Positions 1 through 7,656 of a stretch of 64,000 nucleotides of DNA are shown piece after piece. Position numbers and translations under genes: made by a program. Position 1 is the first letter of the stretch, and every line of letters begins with the position of its first letter. The DNA lies in assembly GCA_000155435.1 (NCBI GenBank), contig DS990260.1, positions 1,917,831 to 1,981,830 of the forward strand, in the 5' to 3' direction. The notes under the pieces are model-generated. The model worked only from the letters and a program-made list of their open reading frames with translations, did no database searches and had not been told where the DNA came from. This stretch comes from Clostridiales bacterium 1_7_47FAA. Lineage in GTDB: Bacteria > Bacillota > Clostridia > Lachnospirales > Lachnospiraceae.

Positions 1-540
1 ATCCCATGTCTCTTCCAAAATCTGCTTTACCAGTTCCCCTCCGCCTTCTCCAACAGCCATGGTTCCAATGGCTCCGTAACGTGTATGTGAATCAGAGCCG
101 AGAATCATCTTGCCGCATCCCGCTTCCGTTTCCCGCATATATTGATGAATCACACCCATATGCGGCGGAAGGTAAATTCCGCCATATTTTTTTGCGGCAG
201 TTAATCCAAACACATGATCATCTTCATTGATCGTACCTCCCACTGCACACAAACTGTTATGACAGCAGGTCAGAACATAAGGAATCGGAAAACGCTCCAT
301 CCCTGATGCACGCGCTGTCTGGATAATCCCCACATAAGTCAGATCGTGGCTGGTAATTGCATCAAACCGGATTTTTAAATTCTCTTTACTTGTTCCGGTG
401 TTGTGATCCTGCAGAATACCATAGGAAATCGTACCTTCTTTATACTGTTCCTTTTTTTCCAAAAGTTCTCTTGGGGCTTCATTTTCTCCAACAACCGTTT
501 CACCCTCCAGAAGGAACACACCCGAATCATATAATTTCAT
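1..540 (-). CDS. Aconitase-family hydratase (YbhJ-like), 5' part only
   Basis: The minus strand reads open from an ATG at 540 to the window edge, giving the first 180 residues of an aconitase-superfamily protein. It contains LTCCHNSLC near residue 85 and the stretch [13 protein letters not shown] near 147-159, which resembles the SDSHT signature of aconitase and isopropylmalate dehydratase. The N-terminus resembles the YbhJ class of putative hydratases more than classical aconitase. Members of the superfamily bind a 4Fe-4S cluster and interconvert hydroxy acids in the cytoplasm. The substrate cannot be told from the fragment. It is divergent from a LysR regulator, which probably controls it. 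Confidence 0.75.
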   Translation of the reverse strand, partial: MKLYDSGVFLLEGETVVGENEAPRELLEKKEQYKEGTISYGILQDHNTGTSKENLKIRFDAITSHDLTYVGIIQTARASGMERFPIPYVLTCCHNSLCAVGGTINEDDHVFGLTAAKKYGGIYLPPHMGVIHQYMRETEAGCGKMILGSDSHTRYGAIGTMAVGEGGGELVKQILEETWD

Positions 541-783
541 TCTTATCTATCCTTTCTCTGATTATCGATTCAGACTGGCCAGATCTGTTTTCTATATCCA
601 TATTGTATATCTCTAAATACAATGTGTAAAATTCATATTTTTCATTTATTTCATTCATTGAAACTATGCTTATATCTATTTTTTACATGCTTAAACTCGA
701 TTTTTTGTTGATTTTAGCCAACTTCTTTCTAATATTTACTTAATATTCCAATTTACTAAATATACCTATTTTTCATAAAAACT
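541..783. other. AT-rich divergent regulatory region
   Basis: This non-coding stretch between the hydratase start and the LysR operator is strongly AT-rich. It must hold the hydratase promoter on the minus strand, but I could not pick one convincing -35/-10 pair. No open frame in it has a good ribosome site. Confidence 0.4.
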
Positions 784-798
784 ATAGTTTGTAACTAT
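784..798. promoter_or_regulatory. LysR-type T-N11-A operator
   Basis: ATAGTT-TGT-AACTAT is a perfect 6-3-6 dyad and contains the T-N11-A core (T785, A797) typical of LysR-family sites. It lies three bases upstream of the -35 box of the lysR gene, in the shared region with the divergent hydratase, as expected for autoregulation plus control of the divergent target. Confidence 0.65.
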
Positions 799-801
799 TT
801 C

Positions 802-830
802 TTGTCAACACAAAATAAAACGATTATAAT
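802..830 (+). promoter_or_regulatory. Vegetative promoter of the lysR gene
   Basis: TTGTCA (802-807) and TATAAT (825-830) are separated by exactly 17 bp, a near-consensus sigma-A promoter. The start codon of the regulator is about 60 bp downstream of the expected transcription start. Confidence 0.75.
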
Positions 831-895
831 CAATATATCGTTAAACGTTTTATATTTATCTACACATTAATAATTTTACAGAAAGGAATCATTTC

Positions 896-1822
896 ATGGA
901 TTTTCGAGAATTGAATTACGTCCTTGCAATTGAAAAATATCAGAACATTACCAAAGCTGCAGAATCTCTTTATGTAAGTCAGCCCACATTAAGTAAATTT
1001 CTTGCAAACCTGGAACACGACCTTGGCCAAAAACTTTTTAGAAAACTTGGAAATAAGTACATCCTGACTTTTGCCGGACAAAAATACGTAGATACGGCAA
1101 GGGAAATCCTTCTTTTGAAATCAAATTTGGACATCGAGCTTGCCGACATCCTGAAAAAAGATGTAGGTGTTCTCAACGTAGCCTTTCCCCGCATGCGGTG
1201 CACCTACATGCTTCCGGCTACATTACCTGTATTTCAGGCTGAACACCCCAATATTAAAATAAATGTCTTTGAGGGAAGTTCTGACGAAAATGACAAACTT
1301 TTATTAGAAGGAAAAGCTGAAATCGCATTTTACAGCAAGCCGGAAACGCTGAATCCATTAATCGATTATGACACCATACGTAAAGAAGAGATGCTCATCT
1401 GCCTCTGCAAAGATCACCCGCTTGGCAGGTATGCACAGCCCAATCCCTCCAGCAGATATCCACGATTAGATCCAAAACTATTGAAAAACGAATTGATTCT
1501 CCAACTGATGCCCGAACAGAGAACACGACAGATTACCAGCCGGTATTTCAGCAACATAGGTCTAAACTTTGAAAATGTCATGACAACCAGCAGTCTGCCT
1601 GCTATCATGGAACTGGTTTCCGTTGGCTATGGAGCCTCATTTATATTCGAGACCCATCTCATGCACCACCATTTCACCAAATCCATTGACTGCTACAGTT
1701 TCGGTGAACCCCAGACCTTATCCGACTTTGTTGTAGCTTCCAGACACGGAAGTTATCTTCCCTCCTATGCTCACGATTTTATTAAAATTGCTCGGGATCT
1801 TTTTAATAATAGCAATTTATAG
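896..1822 (+). CDS. LysR-family transcriptional regulator
   Basis: A 308-residue cytoplasmic regulator of normal LysR length. Residues 1-60 form the winged helix-turn-helix (FRELNYVLAIEK, then AAESLYVSQPTLSK as recognition helix). Residues about 90-300 are the periplasmic-binding-protein-like effector domain. The ATG at 896 follows GAAAGGAATC. It is divergent from the aconitase-like hydratase and has a T-N11-A site just upstream of its own promoter, so it probably senses the hydratase substrate or product. The effector is unknown. No terminator was seen after the gene; a long palindrome follows within 30 bp. Confidence 0.88.
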   Translation: MDFRELNYVLAIEKYQNITKAAESLYVSQPTLSKFLANLEHDLGQKLFRKLGNKYILTFAGQKYVDTAREILLLKSNLDIELADILKKDVGVLNVAFPRMRCTYMLPATLPVFQAEHPNIKINVFEGSSDENDKLLLEGKAEIAFYSKPETLNPLIDYDTIRKEEMLICLCKDHPLGRYAQPNPSSRYPRLDPKLLKNELILQLMPEQRTRQITSRYFSNIGLNFENVMTTSSLPAIMELVSVGYGASFIFETHLMHHHFTKSIDCYSFGEPQTLSDFVVASRHGSYLPSYAHDFIKIARDLFNNSNL

Positions 1823-1850
1823 ATACTCCGAATCAGACCCCAGCTGCAAA

Positions 1851-2016
1851 CTAGAGCGTGTTTGAAAATTCATTCCCGCCATCTGCACGCCCCACTTTGC
1901 GGCATATTTGGTCCCGATTCAGTCAACGTAGCCCGCTACGCCTCCCTCATCGGGACCAAATCTCCCACAAAGTGTGACGCACAGCTGACGGAAAGCAATT
2001 TTCAAACACGCTCTAG
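1851..2016. repeat. 166-bp imperfect palindromic element
   Basis: The outer 20 bp, CTAGAGCGTGTTTGAAAATT at 1851-1870, are repeated exactly inverted at 1997-2016. The arms continue inward with few mismatches (for example ATTTGGTCCCGAT against ATCGGGACCAAAT). The centre is the hairpin CGTAGC-CC-GCTACG at 1927-1940. The element has no plausible gene. It looks like a palindromic mobile repeat (MITE or REPIN-like) that would fold into one long hairpin on either strand. No clear target-site duplication is visible. Confidence 0.8.
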
Positions 2017-2243
2017 GGTTCAAGCGGATTCGGGAATCTGCCGGCCTTGATATGTCGCATGTCAGGTTTCATGACCAGCCTTAGCAACCACCTCTTTGGA
2101 GATTGCCCTGACCGCGAGCCCTGTTCTTAGATGCGCGTCTATCCTGTCATTGCTGTTTTCATGGCTCCCAGGGCGTAATCATTTATCCACCCTCCTGGCA
2201 CTTGGTTCGCCTTTTACTGCTGCGGTATCTTATCTTAATAGGG
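2017..2243 (-). ncRNA. Candidate structured non-coding RNA
   Basis: This non-coding stretch reads on the minus strand as a chain of short complementary segments: CCAGG near 2195 with CCCTGG near 2166, GCAA and TTGC near 2100-2080, and a GTCA/TGAC pair near 2070-2055. A TATGAT box (2250-2255 on the complement) and a TTAACC-GGT-GGTTAA dyad (2271-2285) lie upstream. A hydrogenase terminator (2334-2359) isolates it from the upstream gene. The whole resembles the large conserved RNAs of clostridia; the raiA motif is one possibility, untested. The 3' end is uncertain and may lie in the adjoining palindrome. Confidence 0.4.
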
Positions 2244-2333
2244 TCAGTTATCATAATTAGGTACTTCAATTTAACCGGTGGTTAATAATCCCCATCCAAA
2301 CATTACTTCATATTAATCCCAGATATATCAAAA

Positions 2334-2359
2334 GCCCCGGGAGACTCATCTCCCGAGGC
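2334..2359 (-). terminator. Rho-independent terminator of the hydrogenase gene
   Basis: On the minus strand GCCTCGGGAG pairs with CTCCCGGGGC across a six-base loop and is followed by TTTTGAT. It sits 10 bp after the hydrogenase stop codon. Confidence 0.85.
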
Positions 2360-2368
2360 CAAGGTTTC

Positions 2369-3820
2369 TTAATGCCGATGCATGGAAAACTCATCCATCG
2401 GATACTTCTTCAGATTCTCCAGTACGCGCCTTTCCTCAGCCGCGCCAATCAGCTGGTCCCTTGCCTTCTTGGCTTCCACTTCCGTCTTATGACGGCTGGG
2501 ACCGCCCACGCAGCCGCCCACGCAGGCCATGCCCTCCACAAAGTCCTCCGGAAGCCTTCCCACCTTCATGAGCAGCAGGGCTTTCTTGCACTCTGCGGCG
2601 CCATTGCAGCGGGCCACCTTGATGTCGGTGCTCTCTTCCATCTCCTCCAGGCACTGGAGCACTGCCGCGGTAACGCCTCCGCCATTGCCAAAGCGTTTGC
2701 CGAATACGGAGCTTTCCTGGTAGTCATTCTCAGCCGGCTGCAGTTCCACGCCTTTTGCGCGCATCATGGCGCGGATTTCCCCGAAGGTCATGGCATAGTC
2801 CGCATTGCCTTCTATGTTCAGGTCCAGGCTTTCGCTCTTCTTGGCAATACACGGCCCGATGAACACGGTTATGGTTTCCGGGTTCTGGCTCTTTATCATC
2901 CTGGAGACAGCACACATGGGGGATACGGTGGTGGACATGTTCTCCAGCAGCATCGGGAAATGCTGCTTAATCATATTGACAAATGCGGGACAGCAGGAAG
3001 TGGTCATCTTCTTGCCTTCCTTATGGGCCTTTGCCCACTCTTCTGCCTCGTAGGCAGCTGTCATGTCGCCGCCCAGGCCGACCTCCACCATATCGGCAAA
3101 TCCCAGCTGCTTAAGGGCTATCTTCCAGCTGGCCATGGTAATGTCTGGCCCGAACTGGCCTTCGGTGGCAGGGGCCACCATGGCAACCACGCGCTTTCCA
3201 GCCTTAATCAGACGGATCACATCCACCATGAATGTCTTGGAACCGATGGCGCCAAAGGGACAGCTGTGGATGCAGGCTCCGCACTGGATGCATTTCTTCT
3301 CATCAATCACGCAGATGCCGTATTCATCATATGTGATGGCGTCCACCGGACAGATTTTCTTACAGGGGCGCTCCAGATGGGCAATTGCGTTGTAGGGACA
3401 GGCCTGGGAACATTTGCCGCACTCCTTACACTTGGCAGGGTCAATATAGGCGCGTTCACGGCCCATGCTGATTGCCCCGAAGTTACAGGAATTCTGACAG
3501 GCCTTCCCCATACACTTGCGGCAGTTGTCAGTTACTATATAGGAAGCAATGGGACACTCCTCGCATGCCGCATTGATGACCTGTACCACATTGGAAGTGT
3601 CTTTGCCGGCCGGACATTTCCCCTCGGCAAGGCGTACCCTCTGCTTGATGATTTCCCTCTCCTTGTAGATACAGCAGCGGTAGGTTGCCTGAGGTCCCGG
3701 AATCATGGAGTAAGGAATCCCGTCCCGCTTTTCTTCCAGATTCCCATCCCATGCAGCCTTGGCCACTTCATAGAGAACATCATGCTTCAGACGCAGGATT
3801 GTCGCATCATTGGTTACCAT
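2369..3820 (-). CDS. Monomeric [FeFe] hydrogenase, group B type
   Basis: A 483-residue soluble enzyme that interconverts protons and H2 using reduced ferredoxin. An N-terminal Cys-rich region (Cys100, 103, 108, 112) is followed by two 4Fe-4S ferredoxin motifs (Cys131/134/137/141 and 177/180/183/187). The H-cluster domain has L1 TSCCP at 274-278, L2 GPCIAKKSE at 322-330 and L3 MACVGGCVGG at 431-440. The shortened L3 and lack of a 2Fe-2S N-domain fit group B rather than the bifurcating group A. It lies downstream of the sensory hydrogenase genes but has its own Rex-like site, so it may also be transcribed alone. Direction of catalysis in vivo is inferred. Confidence 0.9.
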   Translation of the reverse strand: MVTNDATILRLKHDVLYEVAKAAWDGNLEEKRDGIPYSMIPGPQATYRCCIYKEREIIKQRVRLAEGKCPAGKDTSNVVQVINAACEECPIASYIVTDNCRKCMGKACQNSCNFGAISMGRERAYIDPAKCKECGKCSQACPYNAIAHLERPCKKICPVDAITYDEYGICVIDEKKCIQCGACIHSCPFGAIGSKTFMVDVIRLIKAGKRVVAMVAPATEGQFGPDITMASWKIALKQLGFADMVEVGLGGDMTAAYEAEEWAKAHKEGKKMTTSCCPAFVNMIKQHFPMLLENMSTTVSPMCAVSRMIKSQNPETITVFIGPCIAKKSESLDLNIEGNADYAMTFGEIRAMMRAKGVELQPAENDYQESSVFGKRFGNGGGVTAAVLQCLEEMEESTDIKVARCNGAAECKKALLLMKVGRLPEDFVEGMACVGGCVGGPSRHKTEVEAKKARDQLIGAAEERRVLENLKKYPMDEFSMHRH

Positions 3821-3908
3821 TTCTTCTCCTCCTCATTATGAGCACCTGGCGCTGCGCCGGGCAGGTCCCGGGGGAATCATCCCCGGTATCTGTCTGGCAC
3901 GCACCAGA

Positions 3909-3926
3909 TTGTTAATTTTATATCAA
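3909..3926. promoter_or_regulatory. Rex-like operator upstream of hydrogenase gene
   Basis: TTGTTAATTTTATATCAA matches the clostridial Rex consensus TTGTTAA-N4-TTAACAA at 12 of 14 positions, with one perfect half. It lies about 90 bp upstream of the hydrogenase start. Rex senses the NADH/NAD ratio, so the gene would be derepressed when NADH is high. Confidence 0.6.
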
Positions 3927-3983
3927 CACCTGAAAATCTACTATATTTATACTGAAAATGCAAGTATTTATTAAGGTACAATC

Positions 3984-5162
3984 CTAATAATAGGTTACCA
4001 CCACGGTTTTCCCCATCTCTTCTATCACATGCTTAAGCTGTTCCACCAGGTTCTGGCGGATGCCCAGGTCAAATGGAAGGCCCGGATTCTGGTAGGCGCT
4101 GTTGATTGCTTTTCCCACATAGAGGTGTACCTCGGTACAATCCTCAATCAATACCTTGGCCACCATGGAGCCGCCGTTGGGCTTATCCAGTTCCTGGAAA
4201 AACTCTTCCGATACAGTCTCATTCTTCACATACCTGCGCAGCAGCTGAAGCACGCGGTTCAGTGTCAGCACGCCTTCGGTCACCAGGTCAACACCGTCCA
4301 TATATGCAATGGGCGGAATCTCCGGGTCCACATAATCCAGGGAAACATCCAGCTTTTTCCCCATCACCCTGGACACGATGGTTGCGCTGGTCCCGCCGCA
4401 CACAATGGTCTTGGCATTGGAATCCGCCAGGAATTCATGGACCATCCGCACATCGTCCTCCGGGTTGCGCGCGGGTCCGGTCATCAGATGCACGGGCTTG
4501 CTGTCAATGATGCGCATACAGGCCACCGTTGTATCGTCACCCGGCCTGAACTGGTAAAGCTCATCACATGCCCTGCTGATGGACGCAGCCAGACGCATGG
4601 CGGATACAGTAAGGGGATACTGGCGCACCGCGTAATCCGCAATGTCCTGCCACAGCCAGCCAAAGTTCAACAGCTCGCCCACCCCCGCGTGGATGGTTCC
4701 GTCACTCATGAGGATCAGGGCATCGCCCTTCTGTACCTTGAACCTGTATTCGTTAATCTCCTTGCCCTGGATGACGCGGACATTCCTCGGTATCTCCATG
4801 AGCCTGCCGTCCCGTATGAAAATGCAGCCCGGGTTGTCATATTCCACCAGATAAGCGTCCCCGTTGTGATACACCTGAAGGATGCTGAAGGTGGAGTAAG
4901 CCACCTGCCTTACCTGGCAGATTGGAAGTGTCTCACTGATGGTATCCACACATTCTTCCAGCGTGGCGCCGTTGAGGAACATGGTTCCCAATATCTTGGA
5001 AGTCAGGGTGGACAGAATATTGGCCTTGACGCCGCTGCCCATGCCGTCGGCCAGGATCATGATGTTGGAATCCGCGGTCTGAAGCAGTTCTACCTTGTCC
5101 CCACAGAGGATTTCGGTATATTTATTCAGGCTTTTATAAGCAACATCCACTGTAATTCCCAT
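3984..5162 (-). CDS. SpoIIE-type PP2C serine phosphatase of the hydrogenase operon
   Basis: A 392-residue cytoplasmic protein with a SpoIIE/PP2C phosphatase fold. ADGMGSG near residues 38-44 and LMSDGTIHAGVG near 150-161 carry the acidic metal-binding residues. The C-terminal part (about 230-392) is not assigned by eye. The start ATG overlaps the last base of the upstream sensory hydrogenase stop codon, so the two are translationally coupled. In this setting it probably dephosphorylates a protein target in response to hydrogen or redox status sensed by the partner. It is not sporulation SpoIIE itself, because it lacks the membrane region. Confidence 0.8.
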   Translation of the reverse strand: MGITVDVAYKSLNKYTEILCGDKVELLQTADSNIMILADGMGSGVKANILSTLTSKILGTMFLNGATLEECVDTISETLPICQVRQVAYSTFSILQVYHNGDAYLVEYDNPGCIFIRDGRLMEIPRNVRVIQGKEINEYRFKVQKGDALILMSDGTIHAGVGELLNFGWLWQDIADYAVRQYPLTVSAMRLAASISRACDELYQFRPGDDTTVACMRIIDSKPVHLMTGPARNPEDDVRMVHEFLADSNAKTIVCGGTSATIVSRVMGKKLDVSLDYVDPEIPPIAYMDGVDLVTEGVLTLNRVLQLLRRYVKNETVSEEFFQELDKPNGGSMVAKVLIEDCTEVHLYVGKAINSAYQNPGLPFDLGIRQNLVEQLKHVIEEMGKTVVVTYY

Positions 5163-7249
5163 TATCTACCTCCGTTGCCGCCTGGTTTCTTCAAATCAGC
5201 GCTGTTCAGATGGACGTACCCTGTCTTCCTGCCTGCGGGAGCCGCGCTTCCGATATGGACATAGCCCTTTTTCTGGTCAGGTACCGCAGCATTCCCTGCT
5301 GTTCCGGAGCCGCCTGACATTCCGGCGTTTCCTGCCAACCCGGCACCACCGGCCAACCCGGCACCGCCTGCCAGCCCGGCGTTTCCTGCCAGCCCGGCAC
5401 CGCCTGCCGTTCCCGCGCCGGCCCCGGTATTCCCCGGCGTCATGACGCCGCTTAAGGGCCTTGCCCCGCTGCCAAGGTGCACGTCCGGAAGCGCAATGTC
5501 TTCCTCGCCGCCCCCGTAGATCCCGTCGCTTCCATCCTCCAGCAGTGAATGGCAGAGCTTGGTCAGGGTGGTCTTGGTCTCGGCCGTTGTCTCGCCTAAG
5601 AGTCCGGCTATCTCCTGGGCCACCATCATCTGTTTATGGATTATCTTCTGGGCCAGGTCAATGGTCTCCAGTTTCTTCTCGTACTCTTCCTTGGCCAGCT
5701 CTTCCTCCCTGGTGATATCGATGAAGGTGGCAAGGACTGCATTTTCCTTTTCTATGTATACAATGTTCTGTAAGGTGGAAAGGTTGTATTCCGGATAGTT
5801 CACCCGCTTGCCATGGATGTTCTGGTGCGTATCGAACACCCACTGGAAATTAGCCGGGTCAATCAGCTCATACAGGTACATCTTAAGGGCCTCGGAACGT
5901 GTCTTGCCAAAATACTTCTCACCCACATCCGAGTACTCCAGGATACGCATGTCGTCCCCCACGATCAGCACGATGTTGGGTGAAGTCTCCATTACCAGGT
6001 TGGCCATGGATTCCGCCTTCTCATGCATGAACGGGATGCACATGCTCACCTCCGCCTTGTGCTGGAATACGGCAATGGCCTTCTCACGGCAGGTAGGATA
6101 GCCGCAGGCGCCGCAGTTCAGCTCGTCTTCCGGCTTAAGCTTGTTGGTCATGCGCAGGATTTCGCGTATCTGCTCTTCCGTGGGCTGTGTATCCCTGGGG
6201 GAGTGGTCCTCAAACCGCTTGCCGAAATGCACGTTCTCCCACACCGGCTCCATCTGGCGCTGCTCCGCCGGTTCCCGCGCAATGCTCTCCTCCATGTCCA
6301 GCTTGACCTTGAACCTGGAAATGAATTCGTCATTTACCGTAGGTCCCTTGATACATCCGCCGGAACACATATTCATCTCGATGAAGCATCCGTTAATCTC
6401 GCCCCGGGCCATGCTCTTGCACAGATCGATGCAGTTGGCCACGCCATGTACATAGAACTTGCGGTAGCCGTCGCTCTCCTCCTCGGTTGCCAGCACGGAG
6501 CTTACCACTCCGTTGGTCACCGGATACAGGCGGTTGACCTTAGGGTCAAATGCTGTAAATGGCCGGTCCTCACAGTCCTCAATGACAATGTCCTCTTCCT
6601 CCAGCCACTTGTTGATATCATTAAAATTCAGCACGGCATCAATATAACCTTCATGCCGCGGATCCTTGGACTCCTTTTTCTTGGCAATGCACGGTCCCAG
6701 GAACACCACCCTCACGTCACGCCCAAGTTCTTCCTTCAGAAGCTTCCCGTGGGCAATCATAGGGGACACCACCGGCGCCAGGTACGGTACCAGCTGGGGA
6801 TAATAAATCTCCACCAGGTCATTGACGCTTGGACAGCAGGTGGTAATGATGTTATCCATCTTATGTTCCCTGAGGATTCTGGCGTATTCAGCCGTCACGA
6901 AAGCGGCGCCCTCCGAGGTTTCCCTCACATCCTCAAACCCAAGGCGCATCAGCGCTCCGCGCACCTGCCCGATTGTCTTATATTTTAAAAGTCCCATGTA
7001 AGCCGGCGCAATGGATACCACTACCCGCATGCCTTCCCGCAGGAACCCCTTTACCATATCCAGATCGCTCCGGAGGGTCTTGGCGGACTGGGGACATATC
7101 TTGAGACAATGTCCGCAAAGTATACATCTGTCAGGCATGATGACCGCCCGCTCATCCTTTACCTGGATGGCCTTCACATCGCAGTAGCGGACGCATTTGT
7201 AGCAGTGCTTGCACTTTGTGGCTTTGAAATCAATGATTTCCATGCCCAT
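5162..7249 (-). CDS. Sensory [FeFe] hydrogenase (group C) with PAS domain
   Basis: A 695-residue protein counted from the ATG at 7249, nine bases after GGGAG. In order it has two N-terminal 4Fe-4S motifs (Cys13-24 and Cys42-52), an H-cluster domain with L1 TTCCP (136-140), L2 GPCIAKKKE (185-193) and L3 MCSGGC (about 294-299), a NCGACGYPTC iron-sulfur motif (378-387), a PAS domain (about 415-530), a short helix and a Gly/Ala/Asn-rich repeat tail. This architecture is the putative H2-sensing class (HydS), in which the hydrogenase signals through PAS to an output protein. The next gene encodes a PP2C phosphatase, the likely output. Confidence 0.88.
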   Translation of the reverse strand: MGMEIIDFKATKCKHCYKCVRYCDVKAIQVKDERAVIMPDRCILCGHCLKICPQSAKTLRSDLDMVKGFLREGMRVVVSIAPAYMGLLKYKTIGQVRGALMRLGFEDVRETSEGAAFVTAEYARILREHKMDNIITTCCPSVNDLVEIYYPQLVPYLAPVVSPMIAHGKLLKEELGRDVRVVFLGPCIAKKKESKDPRHEGYIDAVLNFNDINKWLEEEDIVIEDCEDRPFTAFDPKVNRLYPVTNGVVSSVLATEEESDGYRKFYVHGVANCIDLCKSMARGEINGCFIEMNMCSGGCIKGPTVNDEFISRFKVKLDMEESIAREPAEQRQMEPVWENVHFGKRFEDHSPRDTQPTEEQIREILRMTNKLKPEDELNCGACGYPTCREKAIAVFQHKAEVSMCIPFMHEKAESMANLVMETSPNIVLIVGDDMRILEYSDVGEKYFGKTRSEALKMYLYELIDPANFQWVFDTHQNIHGKRVNYPEYNLSTLQNIVYIEKENAVLATFIDITREEELAKEEYEKKLETIDLAQKIIHKQMMVAQEIAGLLGETTAETKTTLTKLCHSLLEDGSDGIYGGGEEDIALPDVHLGSGARPLSGVMTPGNTGAGAGTAGGAGLAGNAGLAGGAGLAGGAGLAGNAGMSGGSGTAGNAAVPDQKKGYVHIGSAAPAGRKTGYVHLNSADLKKPGGNGGR

Positions 7250-7251
7250 AA

Positions 7252-7491
7252 TCAAAGTCTCCCTTTTATCTCATTCTCGAAAAATTCCTCGGTATCTTCC
7301 GGTTTCAGTGAATAGAGCTCACCCTCCACGGTCACACATACGCCGTGGTCACAGTTGCCTGTGCAGAATGCGCCGTTTAAATCCACCTGGTCAGACAGGC
7401 CATTCTCAGCAACCAGCTTCTGAAGCTTTGCGATAATCTCCCTGGACCCTTTTAAATGACAGGCACTTCCAATACAAATCGTTACTTTCAT
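7252..7491 (-). CDS. Small thioredoxin-like 2Fe-2S ferredoxin
   Basis: A 79-residue protein of the NuoE/thioredoxin-like 2Fe-2S ferredoxin family. CIGSACHLKG near residues 6-15 and FCTGNCDHG near 42-50 supply the four cysteine ligands. It is the first gene of the hydrogenase operon, and its stop codon lies two bases before the next start. It probably passes electrons to or from the sensory hydrogenase. Confidence 0.85.
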   Translation of the reverse strand: MKVTICIGSACHLKGSREIIAKLQKLVAENGLSDQVDLNGAFCTGNCDHGVCVTVEGELYSLKPEDTEEFFENEIKGRL

Positions 7492-7546
7492 CCCTTATTC
7501 CTCCACTATCTGCGTGTATTATGAGTTCACCCCAAACGGTATCTCC

Positions 7547-7575
7547 ATTATCTCATATTGTGATATTTATATCAA
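7547..7575 (-). promoter_or_regulatory. Promoter of the hydrogen operon with overlapping Rex-like site
   Basis: On the minus strand TTGATA (7575-7570) and GATAAT (7552-7547) are 17 bp apart. The -35 and spacer are covered by TTGTGATATTTATATCAA (7558-7575), which matches the Rex consensus at about 10 of 14 positions and contains a TTGTGA half-site. A repressor there would block polymerase. Confidence 0.6.
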
Positions 7576-7656
7576 TAATATTTCTCAAATATTTTATAGA
7601 AAAGGAGGGCCTGTTGTGCTATAGTAAAGGATATTTATGAGAGGAGAGATTGTATT

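Noticed and set aside
1862-2050. A 62-residue frame inside the palindrome
   Set aside because: It is created by the symmetric repeat and has no ribosome site or protein-like composition.
2372-3841. A 489-residue open frame on the plus strand opposite the hydrogenase gene
   Set aside because: It is antisense to a well-defined [FeFe] hydrogenase with all H-cluster motifs, has no recognisable domain and reflects codon bias of the opposite strand.
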